Below, piece by piece: positions 1 to 12,245 of a DNA stretch of 12,350 bases. Source of the stretch: Parachlorella kessleri (Eukaryota; Chlorophyta; Trebouxiophyceae; Chlorellales; Chlorellaceae); the NCBI GenBank assembly GCA_001598975.1, contig BBXU01000778.1:1-12350 (forward strand), read 5' to 3'. Within the stretch, counting starts at the first letter, position 1; every line of letters starts with the position of its first letter. A model generated the notes under the pieces. That model was not told the DNA's origin. It did no database searches and was given only the letters and a program-made list of their open reading frames with translations. The translations under genes were made by a program, and so were the position numbers.

Positions 1-32
1 AAAGGAGCGCATTACGTCATCTTATGACTCAC

Positions 33-3732
<3,700 letters not shown>

Positions 3733-5608
3733 CCTGCGACGTTTTGGGGGTATGACAGATCAAAGGCTTGCCTGGCAGCTGTAGTAAATACGATAGAAAC
3801 TAGCTGAACCCGGTGCTTTGGGTTGAGGTGACCGACTTATGGAGGCTTGGCATCTTCTGCTGCTGCCCATGCGACGGCTTGCTGGGCGCCTGCGCTTCTG
3901 CAACCCTGTCCAGTCACTTGCATGTTCGCCGGCCAGTCACCTAAATCCATTCAGTACGGTCTCAAGCGATCATGGACTGCCACAGATAAAGTGTTTCTCA
4001 CTTGGACTGGGTTGACTGATAGTCCAAAGTTACCTTGATGGAAACGGTGGGTTTGGTGGGGCTGCAACATCACCCAAAAACACAACCAGCTTGACCGTAC
4101 CGTGCTGTTGCAGGAGCAGGAATTAGTGCCTAGCCTGGCTCTGGGGACAGGATACACCCGTCCTTTGGTATTGCTGCAAGCTCATAGAAAGAAAACCACC
4201 TTGACCGGGCCATGCTGCAGCAGGAAAAGGAACTAGTGCCATAATCTGCTCTCAGAGCTGGTGACAGAATACACCCGTGCAGGCAAGGACCCTTATCGCC
4301 GCCCGTCACATACAATCCAGCTTACCTTCCCTGGCATGGCACTGGACGCCCCCTAACCAAGCAACGCAACTGCACTCGTCGACAAAGTCAGTTCCCTGCG
4401 GTTGCTGGTTTGTTCCCATGCAGTTGCATACCTACTTTAGAATTTCTACGCCCCAGTTTCTCCTTCGCCCTTCTTTGGGGGGATAATAATTATGTCTGTG
4501 TATGGGCATCCTATGCCGATTGCTGACTCAAAGGTGGCACCGAAGTGGCACGGAGAGCAATTGGAAGCAGAAAGACAACCGCCTGTTTCATGGAGTTCAA
4601 GCAGTCTAGGCCGAGTGGATGGAGAAAGGTTTGCCTACATGTGTGTGTACTTGTTCAGAGCAAGCAGCAGTTATAGTCCCCCAAGGCTGAGACGTGTATG
4701 CCTCTACATGCTGACATGAGCTGGAGGGCTGGGCACTCGGCCACTCTTCACTGTCACTTTTACTAGACTATGCACAACCGGTGGCACGCAGCATTGGCAA
4801 ACAACTTAAGTCAGGTGCCTGTCAGTCGCTAAGGGCTTTCACCGTGCCAACACCTAGCCGCGTTGCTTGGACTGGCGCCCACTTAACTGCTACCTTTCAC
4901 TTGGTTCTGCCCTCTAGGTGAACAAGGACACACCTAGCCAAGTTCCTCACTGAACTCCAGACAGCCTTGGATGCTCTCCCCTTCTCTGTGCCACTGTTTT
5001 TGTTACAGCAGGATCCCTCCTTGCTGCTCTGCCTTTACCTACCCCAGATAACACGCCATCTACTTGCAAACCACCAGCCTGTGACTTTTGGAATGGTCTT
5101 CATGCCTCCGTCTTGCTGCGCAACAGTATGAAAGGGCTTCACTGAGCACAGGCAGACCTGACAGACCACCTGTGGCATCCCTGACAAGAGCGATGGCAAG
5201 GGCCAGGGACTGGCCAGTAGAAGGCAGGGCGCATCATAGGTGCGCACTTGACCTGCTACGCAATTGACCATAGTGTCAGAACGAACTATCTGATCCCAAA
5301 GCATGGATCGCGGGAACGGCGGCCCCTTGCGCCTTCATTGAGGCCCCTCGTTGGATCACATGTCCCGTTAATCACAAGCACATTACCCTAGACGCATAAC
5401 ATCTTCGGCAGTAGGCGTAGGAGTGCTTCCCCAACTTATCAGCTGGTGGATGCTCTCTGCCAGCGACCTGCACCACTTGCGTTCGTCAGCTAGCACGTTG
5501 CAGTTGGTACAGCAAGCCTTAGAGTTTCCACTTGGCCTGCTTAGAGCTTGACGTTTCCTCTTGGCTGGTCCATAACTCCTCCACCTGCCTTAACAAGCCC
5601 GAGCCGTC
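3733..5608. other. Head-to-head intergenic region between PDC and the Tubby-like gene
   Basis: About 1.9 kb between the two divergent start codons, so it should hold both 5' UTRs and both promoters. I see no exon with coding bias, no tRNA and no recognisable transposon. Open frames here (for example 4492-4719 plus and 5035-5304 minus) are short and resemble no family I know. I could not identify a TATA box or a defined regulatory element by eye. A degenerate direct repeat at 4080-4280 is listed separately. Untranslated 5' exons of either gene could lie here. Confidence 0.6.
4080..4280. repeat. Degenerate two-copy direct repeat of about 85 bp
   Basis: The block from 4080 to about 4163 recurs from about 4190 to 4280. 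Shared landmarks in the same order are CTTGACCG (4090, 4200), a GCAGGA block, an AACTAGTGCC / AATTAGTGCC block, and ATACACCCGT (4152, 4269). Offsets drift from 110 to 117 bases, so small indels have accumulated. The repeat lies between the two divergent genes. I cannot tell whether it is an old transposon fragment or a local duplication. Confidence 0.65.
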
Positions 5609-8600
5609 ATGCCAGCCGTCGAGGACGTTGGCAGCTCCAGCGTCACCAAGAAAGGCTTTGAGAAGGACCAGGACACGCCTCAGCCCTCCCCCTACAGCCC
5701 AGCTTGTGCACCCCAGCACGGCTCTTGGCTGCGTCAGGCCTTGGCCTGTGTGCTCTGCCACAGTGCCGGCCCTGCGGTACACTCATATGGGGAGCCCTCT
5801 GTCCATCTGGGCGTCCGCAAGGGCTCGGCTTGGGAGCTGGAGTCGATTGTGGAGCACGAACGAGAAGAGGAGGGGTGTGGTAGCCAGGCTGGCTTCCACA
5901 GCCTGCCCCAGCATATTGTCGAGAGCGTGCTGCTGTCCCTCCAGAGCGCCGGCCGGCAAACCCACTTCAACGTCTGGTGCGGTCTTGGGCTCTTGCGCTT
6001 GCGGAGGGTTGGGTTAGTTGGCAAGTTCTTCTGCTGTCGTCGAGGCAGCCGGCGCCTGGCCCGTCAAGCGCGTGCAATTGGTGTTATCTTACTGCTGCAA
6101 GCCAATGGGAGCTGTTGCAACCCTCCAGCTCAAGCCTTTGTCGCACTGGGCGCAACACCCACAGCCAGCCCCATGGAAGCGCGTGAGGCTGTCAGAAATG
6201 ATGGTCTGCCGGCTTGGGTGTCTGCAGTGGTGTGTGTCGGACGTGGCGGCAGATGGGTCGTGCCCTGTACTTTGCGTCACCCTGGTCAGGGGTTAACCTC
6301 ATCAGCCACCCCTCCCAGCTCTTCTGCTTGGTGAGTCATACTGCTGACTAATGTGCTGCTCCCTTTTGGTTGTGTTGTATGGTGAACCTACATAACCCAT
6401 CCTCCCAGCCCCTTGGCCTGCTTGTTGGCTGCCTGCTTTCTCTGCCTTGGGCCGCTTCCTGCGCCCCCACCTGCGCCGCCCAGCTCCTCTGTGCCGTTTG
6501 AGGCTTCTTCCCAACCCTCGGGCCCCCATCCGCCGTTAAGCGCTCACAACTCACTGTGATGCCTGTTTCTTGATGCCCCTTTCTCATACCCTCCCTGCAG
6601 AGCCCCAGGCCTGTAGATCCCAGCCAGGACGGCCTGCTAAAGTGCTTCCTGTTGCGCACCGAAGCGCCCAACGGAACCCGGCTGTACCGCCTGTACCAGG
6701 GCAGGGACCACCGCCAGCTGTCAAGGGCATGCTTCCTCATGGCAGCGGTACAAGTGCGCCAGAGCTGGTTGGATGCGGTACAGGATGCGTGCTGCCTGTG
6801 CTATGATTTGTGGCGCAGTACGTGCTGGTCTGGCGGCCCCTAGGGTTGTTGCAGTGCCTTGCCTCCCTGGAGCTTGTGGCCTGGCTGCCAAACCCCCATA
6901 ATGGCATGTTGACACCTGGCTCGCCTAGATATATCGCCAGGAGCGCTTGTTTTTACCAGCCAGGGCTTCAACCAGGTCCTCAGCACTCATGCGGCTCGCA
7001 GGCTATCGGACGCTCACAATTAGCAAGAAGACTGACAGATAGGAATCCCTGGCACAGGATCTGGTACCAGATCCCTGCCGTGCCGAAAACTCTCCACCGT
7101 GCAGAGCTTGGGATAGCTTGTTCTTACCTCCGTCGGGGGGGCAAGCCCATCTGACGGCTCGCCCCGACTACCAGCCACCCCATCCCTTGGTTGCACACAG
7201 ACCTGGTGCCTTGAATCCCGCACAGGTGTCCCGCCAGGAGCACTTGTTCTTTCTCAACCGCGAGGGCCGGGCCCACCCGGCGGGCAGGCTGGCCGCCAAC
7301 CCCTTCTGCACCAGCTACCGCTTGCAGCTGGCGCCCTCGGTGCGCCTGGTGGGGGATGACTACGATGACTGCGGGTACCGACAGGTGACTGACTAACCAG
7401 CTGGGCAAGGACTTGTGCGTGTAGGACGGCCTGGGCTGAGGGCTCCCGGCAGGGAATCTGATACCGGCAAGGAATCTGATGGCCGGGGTGCTGTGAGCTG
7501 GGCCAGTCAGGCTGCTCCTGTGCCCCAATGTGAGTGTGGATGGTGTGCATTGGCTGTGCCGTTAGCAACTGTGGAGAGCGAGCCAAAGGATATCCACCGG
7601 TGTTGGCCTGGTGGCTCTGTTTATTGCCATGCACAGCTGGGATTGGGTTGGTATGTGCTTAGGCCCCTGGACGTGCTGTAGCCCCTGCCTTGCTCGTGCT
7701 GTAGCCCTCGCCTCGCTGGTGCTGCAACCCTCGCCTTGCTTCATTTGCACTTATTGCCATACTGTTGCCACACATGCCGGACTCCACCACTTGTGCAGGT
7801 CAAGTCGGCTCCCCAGGTGCTAGGCGCCCTGAGTTTCGAGGCCCGCATCAGCGGCTTCATGATGCCCCGCAGGCAAGACTGGCTGGGCTAGGCATCCCAA
7901 AACCTGTATTACGGTGGCGACACGAGCACCACATTTCAGCTGGCAAGAATGGACGTGGCCTCATAGCAAATATTGCACCCCCTGTTGTGACGTACGCATG
8001 AGTCACCCTCTAGCAAGGCTCTAGAGCCTCTCTGCGTCCCCTCTTTTCAGGATGGAGGTCCGCCTGCCGCCGCCAGCCCAGCTGTCCTTCGGGCCCTGGC
8101 TGCTGCCCCAGCTGTGCCGCGAAGGGGGTGACCTGGAGGCCTCATACCACGGGGGTCAGGGCAACTTCAACACCGCAACCGCCTGCGGCGAGAGGCTGGG
8201 TGGCATCTTGGCATGCGACAAGGCCTTTGATGCGTCCTATCATGGCAGCCAGGCCTTGCCCGGCCCCCTCTTGGCGGCCCCTGCATCAGGCAGGGCCCAT
8301 CAGTCGGTGGAAAGCCGGGTGCTGCAGCTGCAGGCCGCGTCGGAGGCAGGTAAAACACCGACCCGACCGCAGTCGCAGCAGCAGGGGCAGCGGGAGGAGC
8401 AGGATGACGATGAGGGTGGCAGCCCGGCTGGCTGGCGCCGGGAGCAGGTAGTGCTTCGCAACAAGGCGCCCCAGTGGAATGAGGAGCTGCGGTGTTGGTG
8501 CCTCAACTTCCGAGGCCGCGTCAAGATGGCGTCTGTCAAGAATCTCCAGGTGGGGATGGGGGGGAGCGCGTGCGGGGGCGGGGAGTCACTCGCTTGCGGG

Positions 8601-9509
8601 TGGGCTGGAGTGTCACCTGGTGAAGGAATGGAAGGCGGGAGGGGGGGGGTCCTCTCTTGAGTAAAGGTGTTGTTTGCTGTCGCGTGTACGTCGACCAGGC
8701 TAAGTTGCTGGGTGCTGCTGATGCTAGCCAACAGCATGCGTCGCTGCTCGCATTCCTGCTGGCACCCAGGCTCAGCGGAGCGTGCGTGCAGCTGGCATTC
8801 CTTGCTTACGTAATTCTTGTGCCCTGGGTGCAGCTGTCGCGGGTGGGTGACGATGCGGCCGCGGTGGTGGTGCAGTTTGGCAAATTGGAGAGGGACGCAT
8901 ACATCCTGGACTTTGACCCCACAGGTGAAGCACATGCATGTACTTAACTCATGGCAGCATGGTCAGGACGCACTGTGTGTCAGACTGGGCGCCGTCAGAC
9001 TAGGCGCATGCATGTACTAAACTCATGGCAGCATGGTCAGGCGGCATTGTGTGTCAGACTGGGCGCCGTCAGACTAGGCGCATGCATGTACTAAACTCAT
9101 GGCAGCATGGTCAGGCGGCATTGTGTGTCAGACTGGGCGCCGTCAGACTAGGCGCATGCATGTACTAAACTCATGGCAGGATGGTCAGGCGGCACTGTGT
9201 GTCAGACTGGGCGCCGTCAGACTAGGCGCTTTCAGAATGAACTAGCTGCTGTCAGACGACGCCCAGGCGTGCCCCCAGGCTGAGCTATGAGGCAGGGATG
9301 CGTGTAGGGGTGTGAGGGATGCAAGGGGGGAATTGACAAGGTGCTCGGCGCATGGGTGGCTGGGGCCAAGTGGCAACCGGTCAATCCCCTCGTGACCAAC
9401 ACCCCTGACAAGGCCTGCCCCGCGTGCTGTGCTGTGCTGTGCAGTCATCACCGCCTTCCAGGCCATGTGCATCGGGCTGAGCACCTTCAACACCAAGGTC
9501 ATGCTCTGA
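5609..9509 (+). CDS. TLP: F-box Tubby-like protein, complete, eight exons
   Basis: Exons assembled by eye: 5609-5976, 6228-6330, 6601-6753, 7226-7384, 7799-7872, 8051-8549, 8834-8924, 9445-9509. They total 1,512 bases, giving 503 residues and TGA, with all phases consistent. Layout: an N-terminal region of about 97 residues with no known domain; an F-box (about 98-140, starting [14 protein letters not shown] and ending VCRTWRQM across intron 1); then the Tubby domain (about 168-503). Tubby hallmarks are [30 protein letters not shown] (plant GKLRSNFL), [54 protein letters not shown] and [13 protein letters not shown]-box plus Tubby is the usual plant TLP arrangement: the F-box would bind SKP1 in an SCF ubiquitin ligase, and the Tubby barrel usually binds phosphoinositides. 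A 120-residue Q/E/D-rich insertion (about 296-418) lies inside the barrel. The tail ends NTKVML instead of the usual DTKxACE. The start is the first ATG after an in-frame TAA at 5591; coding bias is high from there. Confidence 0.93.
7057..7074. repeat. Perfect 18-bp palindrome
   Basis: GGATCTGGTACCAGATCC is its own reverse complement with no spacer. It lies in intron 3 (6754-7225) of the Tubby-like gene. No function is implied by the sequence alone. Confidence 0.9.
7448..7483. repeat. Two-copy 18-bp tandem repeat
   Basis: GGCAGGGAATCTGATACC is followed directly by GGCAAGGAATCTGATGGC in intron 4 of the Tubby-like gene. Minor local duplication. Confidence 0.6.
7673..7741. repeat. Three-copy 23-bp tandem repeat
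   Basis: Units start at 7673, 7696 and 7719, each beginning GTGCTGTA or GTGCTGCA and ending in a CCTTGCT-like stretch. Located in intron 4, about 60 bases before the exon 5 acceptor, and rich in pyrimidines. Confidence 0.85.
7873..8050 (+). other. Tubby-like gene intron 5, GC-AG type
   Basis: The upstream exon ends CCCCGCAG and the intron starts GCAAGA and ends TTTTCAG. Using the GC donor joins AG and G into an Arg codon and restores MMPRRMEV, which matches the conserved GPRRM / GPRKM block of Tubby proteins. I found no GT donor nearby that keeps frame and homology. Confidence 0.8.
8552..8583 (+). other. Possible G-quadruplex just after a splice donor
   Basis: Four G-runs (8552-8555, 8558-8564, 8574-8578, 8580-8583) with loops of 2, 9 and 1 bases, starting two bases into intron 6 of the Tubby-like gene. 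A further run of ten G lies at 8640-8649. The motif would be present in the pre-mRNA. Folding is inferred from the pattern only. Confidence 0.5.
8933..9228. repeat. 74-bp minisatellite, four copies, in the last intron of the Tubby-like gene
   Basis: Units begin CATGCATGTACT at 8933, 9007, 9081 and 9155, an exact 74-bp period. Copies differ by only a few substitutions. Each unit holds CAGACTGGGCGCCGTCAGAC and CTCATGGCAG. The array starts eight bases after the exon 7 donor and fills over half of the 520-base intron. Units are contiguous without spacers, so this is not a CRISPR array. The close similarity of copies suggests recent expansion or ongoing homogenisation. Confidence 0.95.
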
Positions 9510-9567
9510 ATGAAAGGAGTTACGAACCGCCAGCGGGCGGGTGTGCTGGGGCGCTGTCAGGCTAGCG

Positions 9568-9572
9568 TGTAA
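9568..9572 (+). terminator. TGTAA poly(A) signal of the Tubby-like gene
   Basis: TGTAA is the standard chlorophyte polyadenylation signal, usually lying 10-20 bases before the cleavage site. This one is 59 bases after the TGA at 9507-9509. The resulting 3' UTR would be unusually short for this group, so a later site is possible. Confidence 0.5.
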
Positions 9573-10650
9573 TCCCCAGGGCGCTGCTGCCAAGGTGGCG
9601 CTGTGGGATGGAGTGGGAGGAGCAGGAGGGCATGTGTGGCGTACAGGTTGCGTGGTTGGCATGCGGTAGGTCAAGGTGTTATGAGTGTGCAGTACCGGGG
9701 GCTCCCTTATCACATCGGTGTAGGGGTAAGGCGTGAGGTGTGTATGGAAATTGCATTCAGGAATGTGGCTGCATTCTTTCTGACAAGACTCTGTGAGTGG
9801 GCTGGGGGGTTGGGGATCCAGGTGCTTGTATCCGCCACCAAATTGACTAGGCTGTCATGCCTGATTATGTGCAGTGTCTGGCTTGTCTATATGATGAGGC
9901 TCTGCTGGTGCTCCTCACGGACCCATGCCTATACACTCATCTTTTCATGATGATATTGTGGTTACTGGGCGGTTGTCTGTCTCTCGTGTGCCCCACCCCT
10001 CGGAGATTTTATTGCTTGATTTCATAGGCTTCGACCTTCTGCCGTCAGGTTGGTTTCGGGGGCTTGCTCCCACACTTGCAGGTAGGTGTTGTGTATTGGT
10101 GACGTGGGGTGACGATGACAGACCTTGAGTTGGGCCAACATGGCTGCATTCAGGATTGCGCTGGGTGCAGCATGGATACTTTTGCTACTTTTGCAGCGCC
10201 TGAAATTACACTTGTTATCCCAGGCTGCACACGAGGCTAGGGTTGACGGTAGTACGGGAAACATTGGTTTTTCTCTGCTTGATGGATCAACTGGGCTCCA
10301 GCTTACCCTGCTTGTGTTGGTAGTGCTTTGTACTATCTTTGTCTTCAGAAATTTTTTGTTGAGCTGTAGATGGCACCAAAGTAACACGTGCCCCAGGGTA
10401 ATACGTGCACCGTCTTCCTTGGTATATTCCCCCCATACGCAACCTACTTTAACAAAGCCAGGATGCGCACAGGACATCATGTGCCTAAACAGCATTACTA
10501 TTCTATGCCCTAAGCAGGTTGCAATACTGAGCCTATGACCAACACTAGCACTGCCACTGGTCGGCCCACAGTCACACAGCCAGTTCACCAAAGGCAAGCG
10601 CACTCCAGCTAAACCTAAACCCTAGGTTGATTCTGGAGTAAGCAGTCGCC
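9573..10650. other. Intergenic stretch with no supported gene
   Basis: GC content drops here and coding bias is absent. Two overlapping open frames exist: plus 10125-10538 (137 codons, two hydrophobic stretches) and minus 10022-10603 (193 codons). They oppose each other over the same DNA, match no family I know and lack the third-position GC of the neighbouring exons. A plant-type telomere-like motif, CTAAACCTAAACCCTAGG, lies at 10609-10626. I see no promoter or RNA gene. Confidence 0.5.
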
Positions 10651-10907
10651 CCAGGCTTGTCAGGTCCCCTGTCCCAACCCATTGCCAAGCAGTCTGCGCT
10701 TTGCTGGCGGCTCCACCGGCTGTGCCTCCGACTGGCTGCCCTCTGCGTCCCTCTCTTTCCGCCTTCCCGGCCTCATAGCCTGTGGGCAAGGCCTTTCCTG
10801 CTGCTGCTGTGTCGGCGGCTGGGGCTGGCGCCCCGCGTTCGGCACTCCCTCATTGTCTATGGGGCTGCCCAATGCTCCCCTGGGATCTGCTTGCCCCCCC
10901 GTGGCTG

Positions 10908-11027
10908 ACCCCCCACCAGGTGCCTCCCTACACCCCCCACCATGTGCCTCCCTAGACCCCCCACCAGGTGCCTCCCTACACCCCCCACCACGTGCCTCCC
11001 TAGAACCCCCACCAGGTGCCTCCCTTG
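10908..11027. repeat. Five-copy 24-bp tandem repeat
   Basis: Unit of the type CCCCCACCAGGTGCCTCCCT plus four bases, with the ACCA core at 10915, 10939, 10963, 10987 and 11011. A period of 24 keeps any frame open or closed uniformly; one plus frame would read GASLHPPP-type octapeptides. The unit also resembles a 3' splice site (pyrimidine-rich, then CAG, in units 1, 3 and 5), and the last unit directly precedes the candidate exon at 11018. Confidence 0.9.
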
Positions 11028-12245
11028 CTCCCGCCCCCTCCCCCGCCACTCCCGTTGCCAGTGCTCCAGCAGCCGCCGCTTCGGCGTCGCTGCCCTGCTG
11101 GTCTCCTCCATGAGCACTTGTCCTCGTTGGGTGCCGAGCACTGCCTCCTTCACCGCAAGCAGTTCCTGTTGTGGCACGAGCATCAGCAAATGCGGGACCG
11201 CTGCCGCCGTCCCCTGTGCTCGCGCTGCTGCGGGTTGCATGCCCCAACTCCCTGCCGGACCCCCTCCCTTGCCCTGACCCCAGCTGGGATGAAGCAGCAG
11301 CTGGAGGGAGCGGGCGCCTCAGGCGAGCCGAGACTGTGGTGGCCGCCTTTTTGGGGCTGAGCCACCGGGTGGTGTGGGCCTTGATGGCCGCGCTGTAGGT
11401 CTGCATGCAGCACAGCCACCGCAGCCTTCAGAAATTCAGTGAAAGCGCATACCATACATATGGAGACATCCCTGAGACACAATTTCGTGCTCCTGGCGGC
11501 AGACTTCACTTTGCTGTGTTGCAGGCAGGGGTCGATGCCTAACTCTCCTTGTTTGGAGCTGCCCTACTGTGATAGTGGCATGCAAGTGCTTGTGCTTGGT
11601 CACAAACAAGGCATGAAGGCACTGCTCCCGTGTGTTGCAACAGCCAGGCCGCCGTCTTTTCCTGCAGCTGAAGGCTCTCTCGTTGTGTCCTGGACAGACA
11701 GAAAAGACGTGCAGCCAACTGGGGCAGCGCGCCCGCAGCCTGTTGCGCAAACACAGCTTCCGCGCCATAGTGGAAGCCGCCAAGCGACCCCAGCAGGGGT
11801 GGCTCATGGCGCAGCTGGCGGCCAGGGCTGGTCAGACGCCGGGGAAAGGGCACGGGCACGGCTCTCTGGCCTTGGCAGTAGCGGTGTATGACGGGCTGGC
11901 GGGGGGGCCGGACCTGGCACCCCGGGAGCAGCAGTTGGCTCCTCCCCAGCCGGACCAGCCGGTGGCAATGGAGGCCACCCCCAGTAGCAGCCAGGGGGGC
12001 AGGGGCTACAGCCTCCCAGGGCAGGCGCAAGCGGCCCAAGGGATCCCAAGCAGGGTTCTAAGACAACTTTGGGGCAGGCTTCCAGCCGGGAGCCGGCCAC
12101 TCCACTCCGCGCCCTCCGCAGCGCCGGGCGCACAGCAGCGCGGCCAGCGGTGCCCCCGTGGCAGCAGCCGGGGAAGGTCCGGAGGACAGTGAGCTGGACT
12201 TAAGTGAGCAGGTCAGGCAGATGCAGCGGGGAGCCTGCCCCATGT
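11018..12245 (+). CDS. Probable protein-coding gene, fragmentary model, no family recognised
   Basis: Three blocks show strong third-position GC on the plus strand. Block a, from about 11018 to 11215, is Pro-rich, then HEHLSSLGAEHCLLHRKQF and HEHQQMRDRCRR. Block b, 11323-11394, contains AETVVAAFLGLSHRVVWALM. Block c, from 11715 on, contains GQRARSLLRKHSFRAIVEAA and QQGWLMAQLAARAG. With introns 11216-11322 (GTGCTC...CTCAG) and 11395-11714 (GTAGGT...GTGCAG) the phases join into one helix-rich, basic stretch of about 100 residues. A fourth block in another frame (12062-12243) ends GPEDSELDLSEQVRQMQRG, then TAA, or a GTAAGG donor at the same place. How c connects to this last block is unresolved: an intron or a frameshift near 12000-12060 is needed. 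The 5' end is also unknown. I do not recognise a domain. Overlapping minus-strand open frames are long but low in complexity and have weaker third-position bias. Confidence 0.4.

Noticed and set aside
4492..4719. Plus-strand 75-codon open frame between the two genes
   Set aside because: No coding bias, no family similarity and no convincing splice partners.
5609..6334. A single 241-codon open frame as one exon
   Set aside because: After 5976 the frame loses F-box similarity and coding bias. Joining 5976 to 6228 in another frame restores the F-box and runs into the Tubby domain.
8657..8833. Extension of TLP exon 7 upstream to 8657 in the same open frame
   Set aside because: It would insert about 59 residues between SVKNLQ and the QFGK strand, where Tubby proteins have roughly 10-16; the GTGCAG acceptor at 8833 gives the expected spacing.
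8933..9228. CRISPR-like array
   Set aside because: The 74-bp units abut with no unique spacers, and the array is in an intron of a eukaryotic gene.
10022..10603. Minus-strand open frame of 193 codons, and the opposing 137-codon frame with two hydrophobic stretches
   Set aside because: They overlap each other, show no bias like the neighbouring exons and match no family I know; probably chance frames in lower-GC spacer DNA.
10660..11406. Minus-strand open frame of 248 codons, Gly/Ala/Arg-rich
   Set aside because: It is low in complexity and created by GC-rich repeats; the plus strand has clearer third-position bias over the non-repetitive part.
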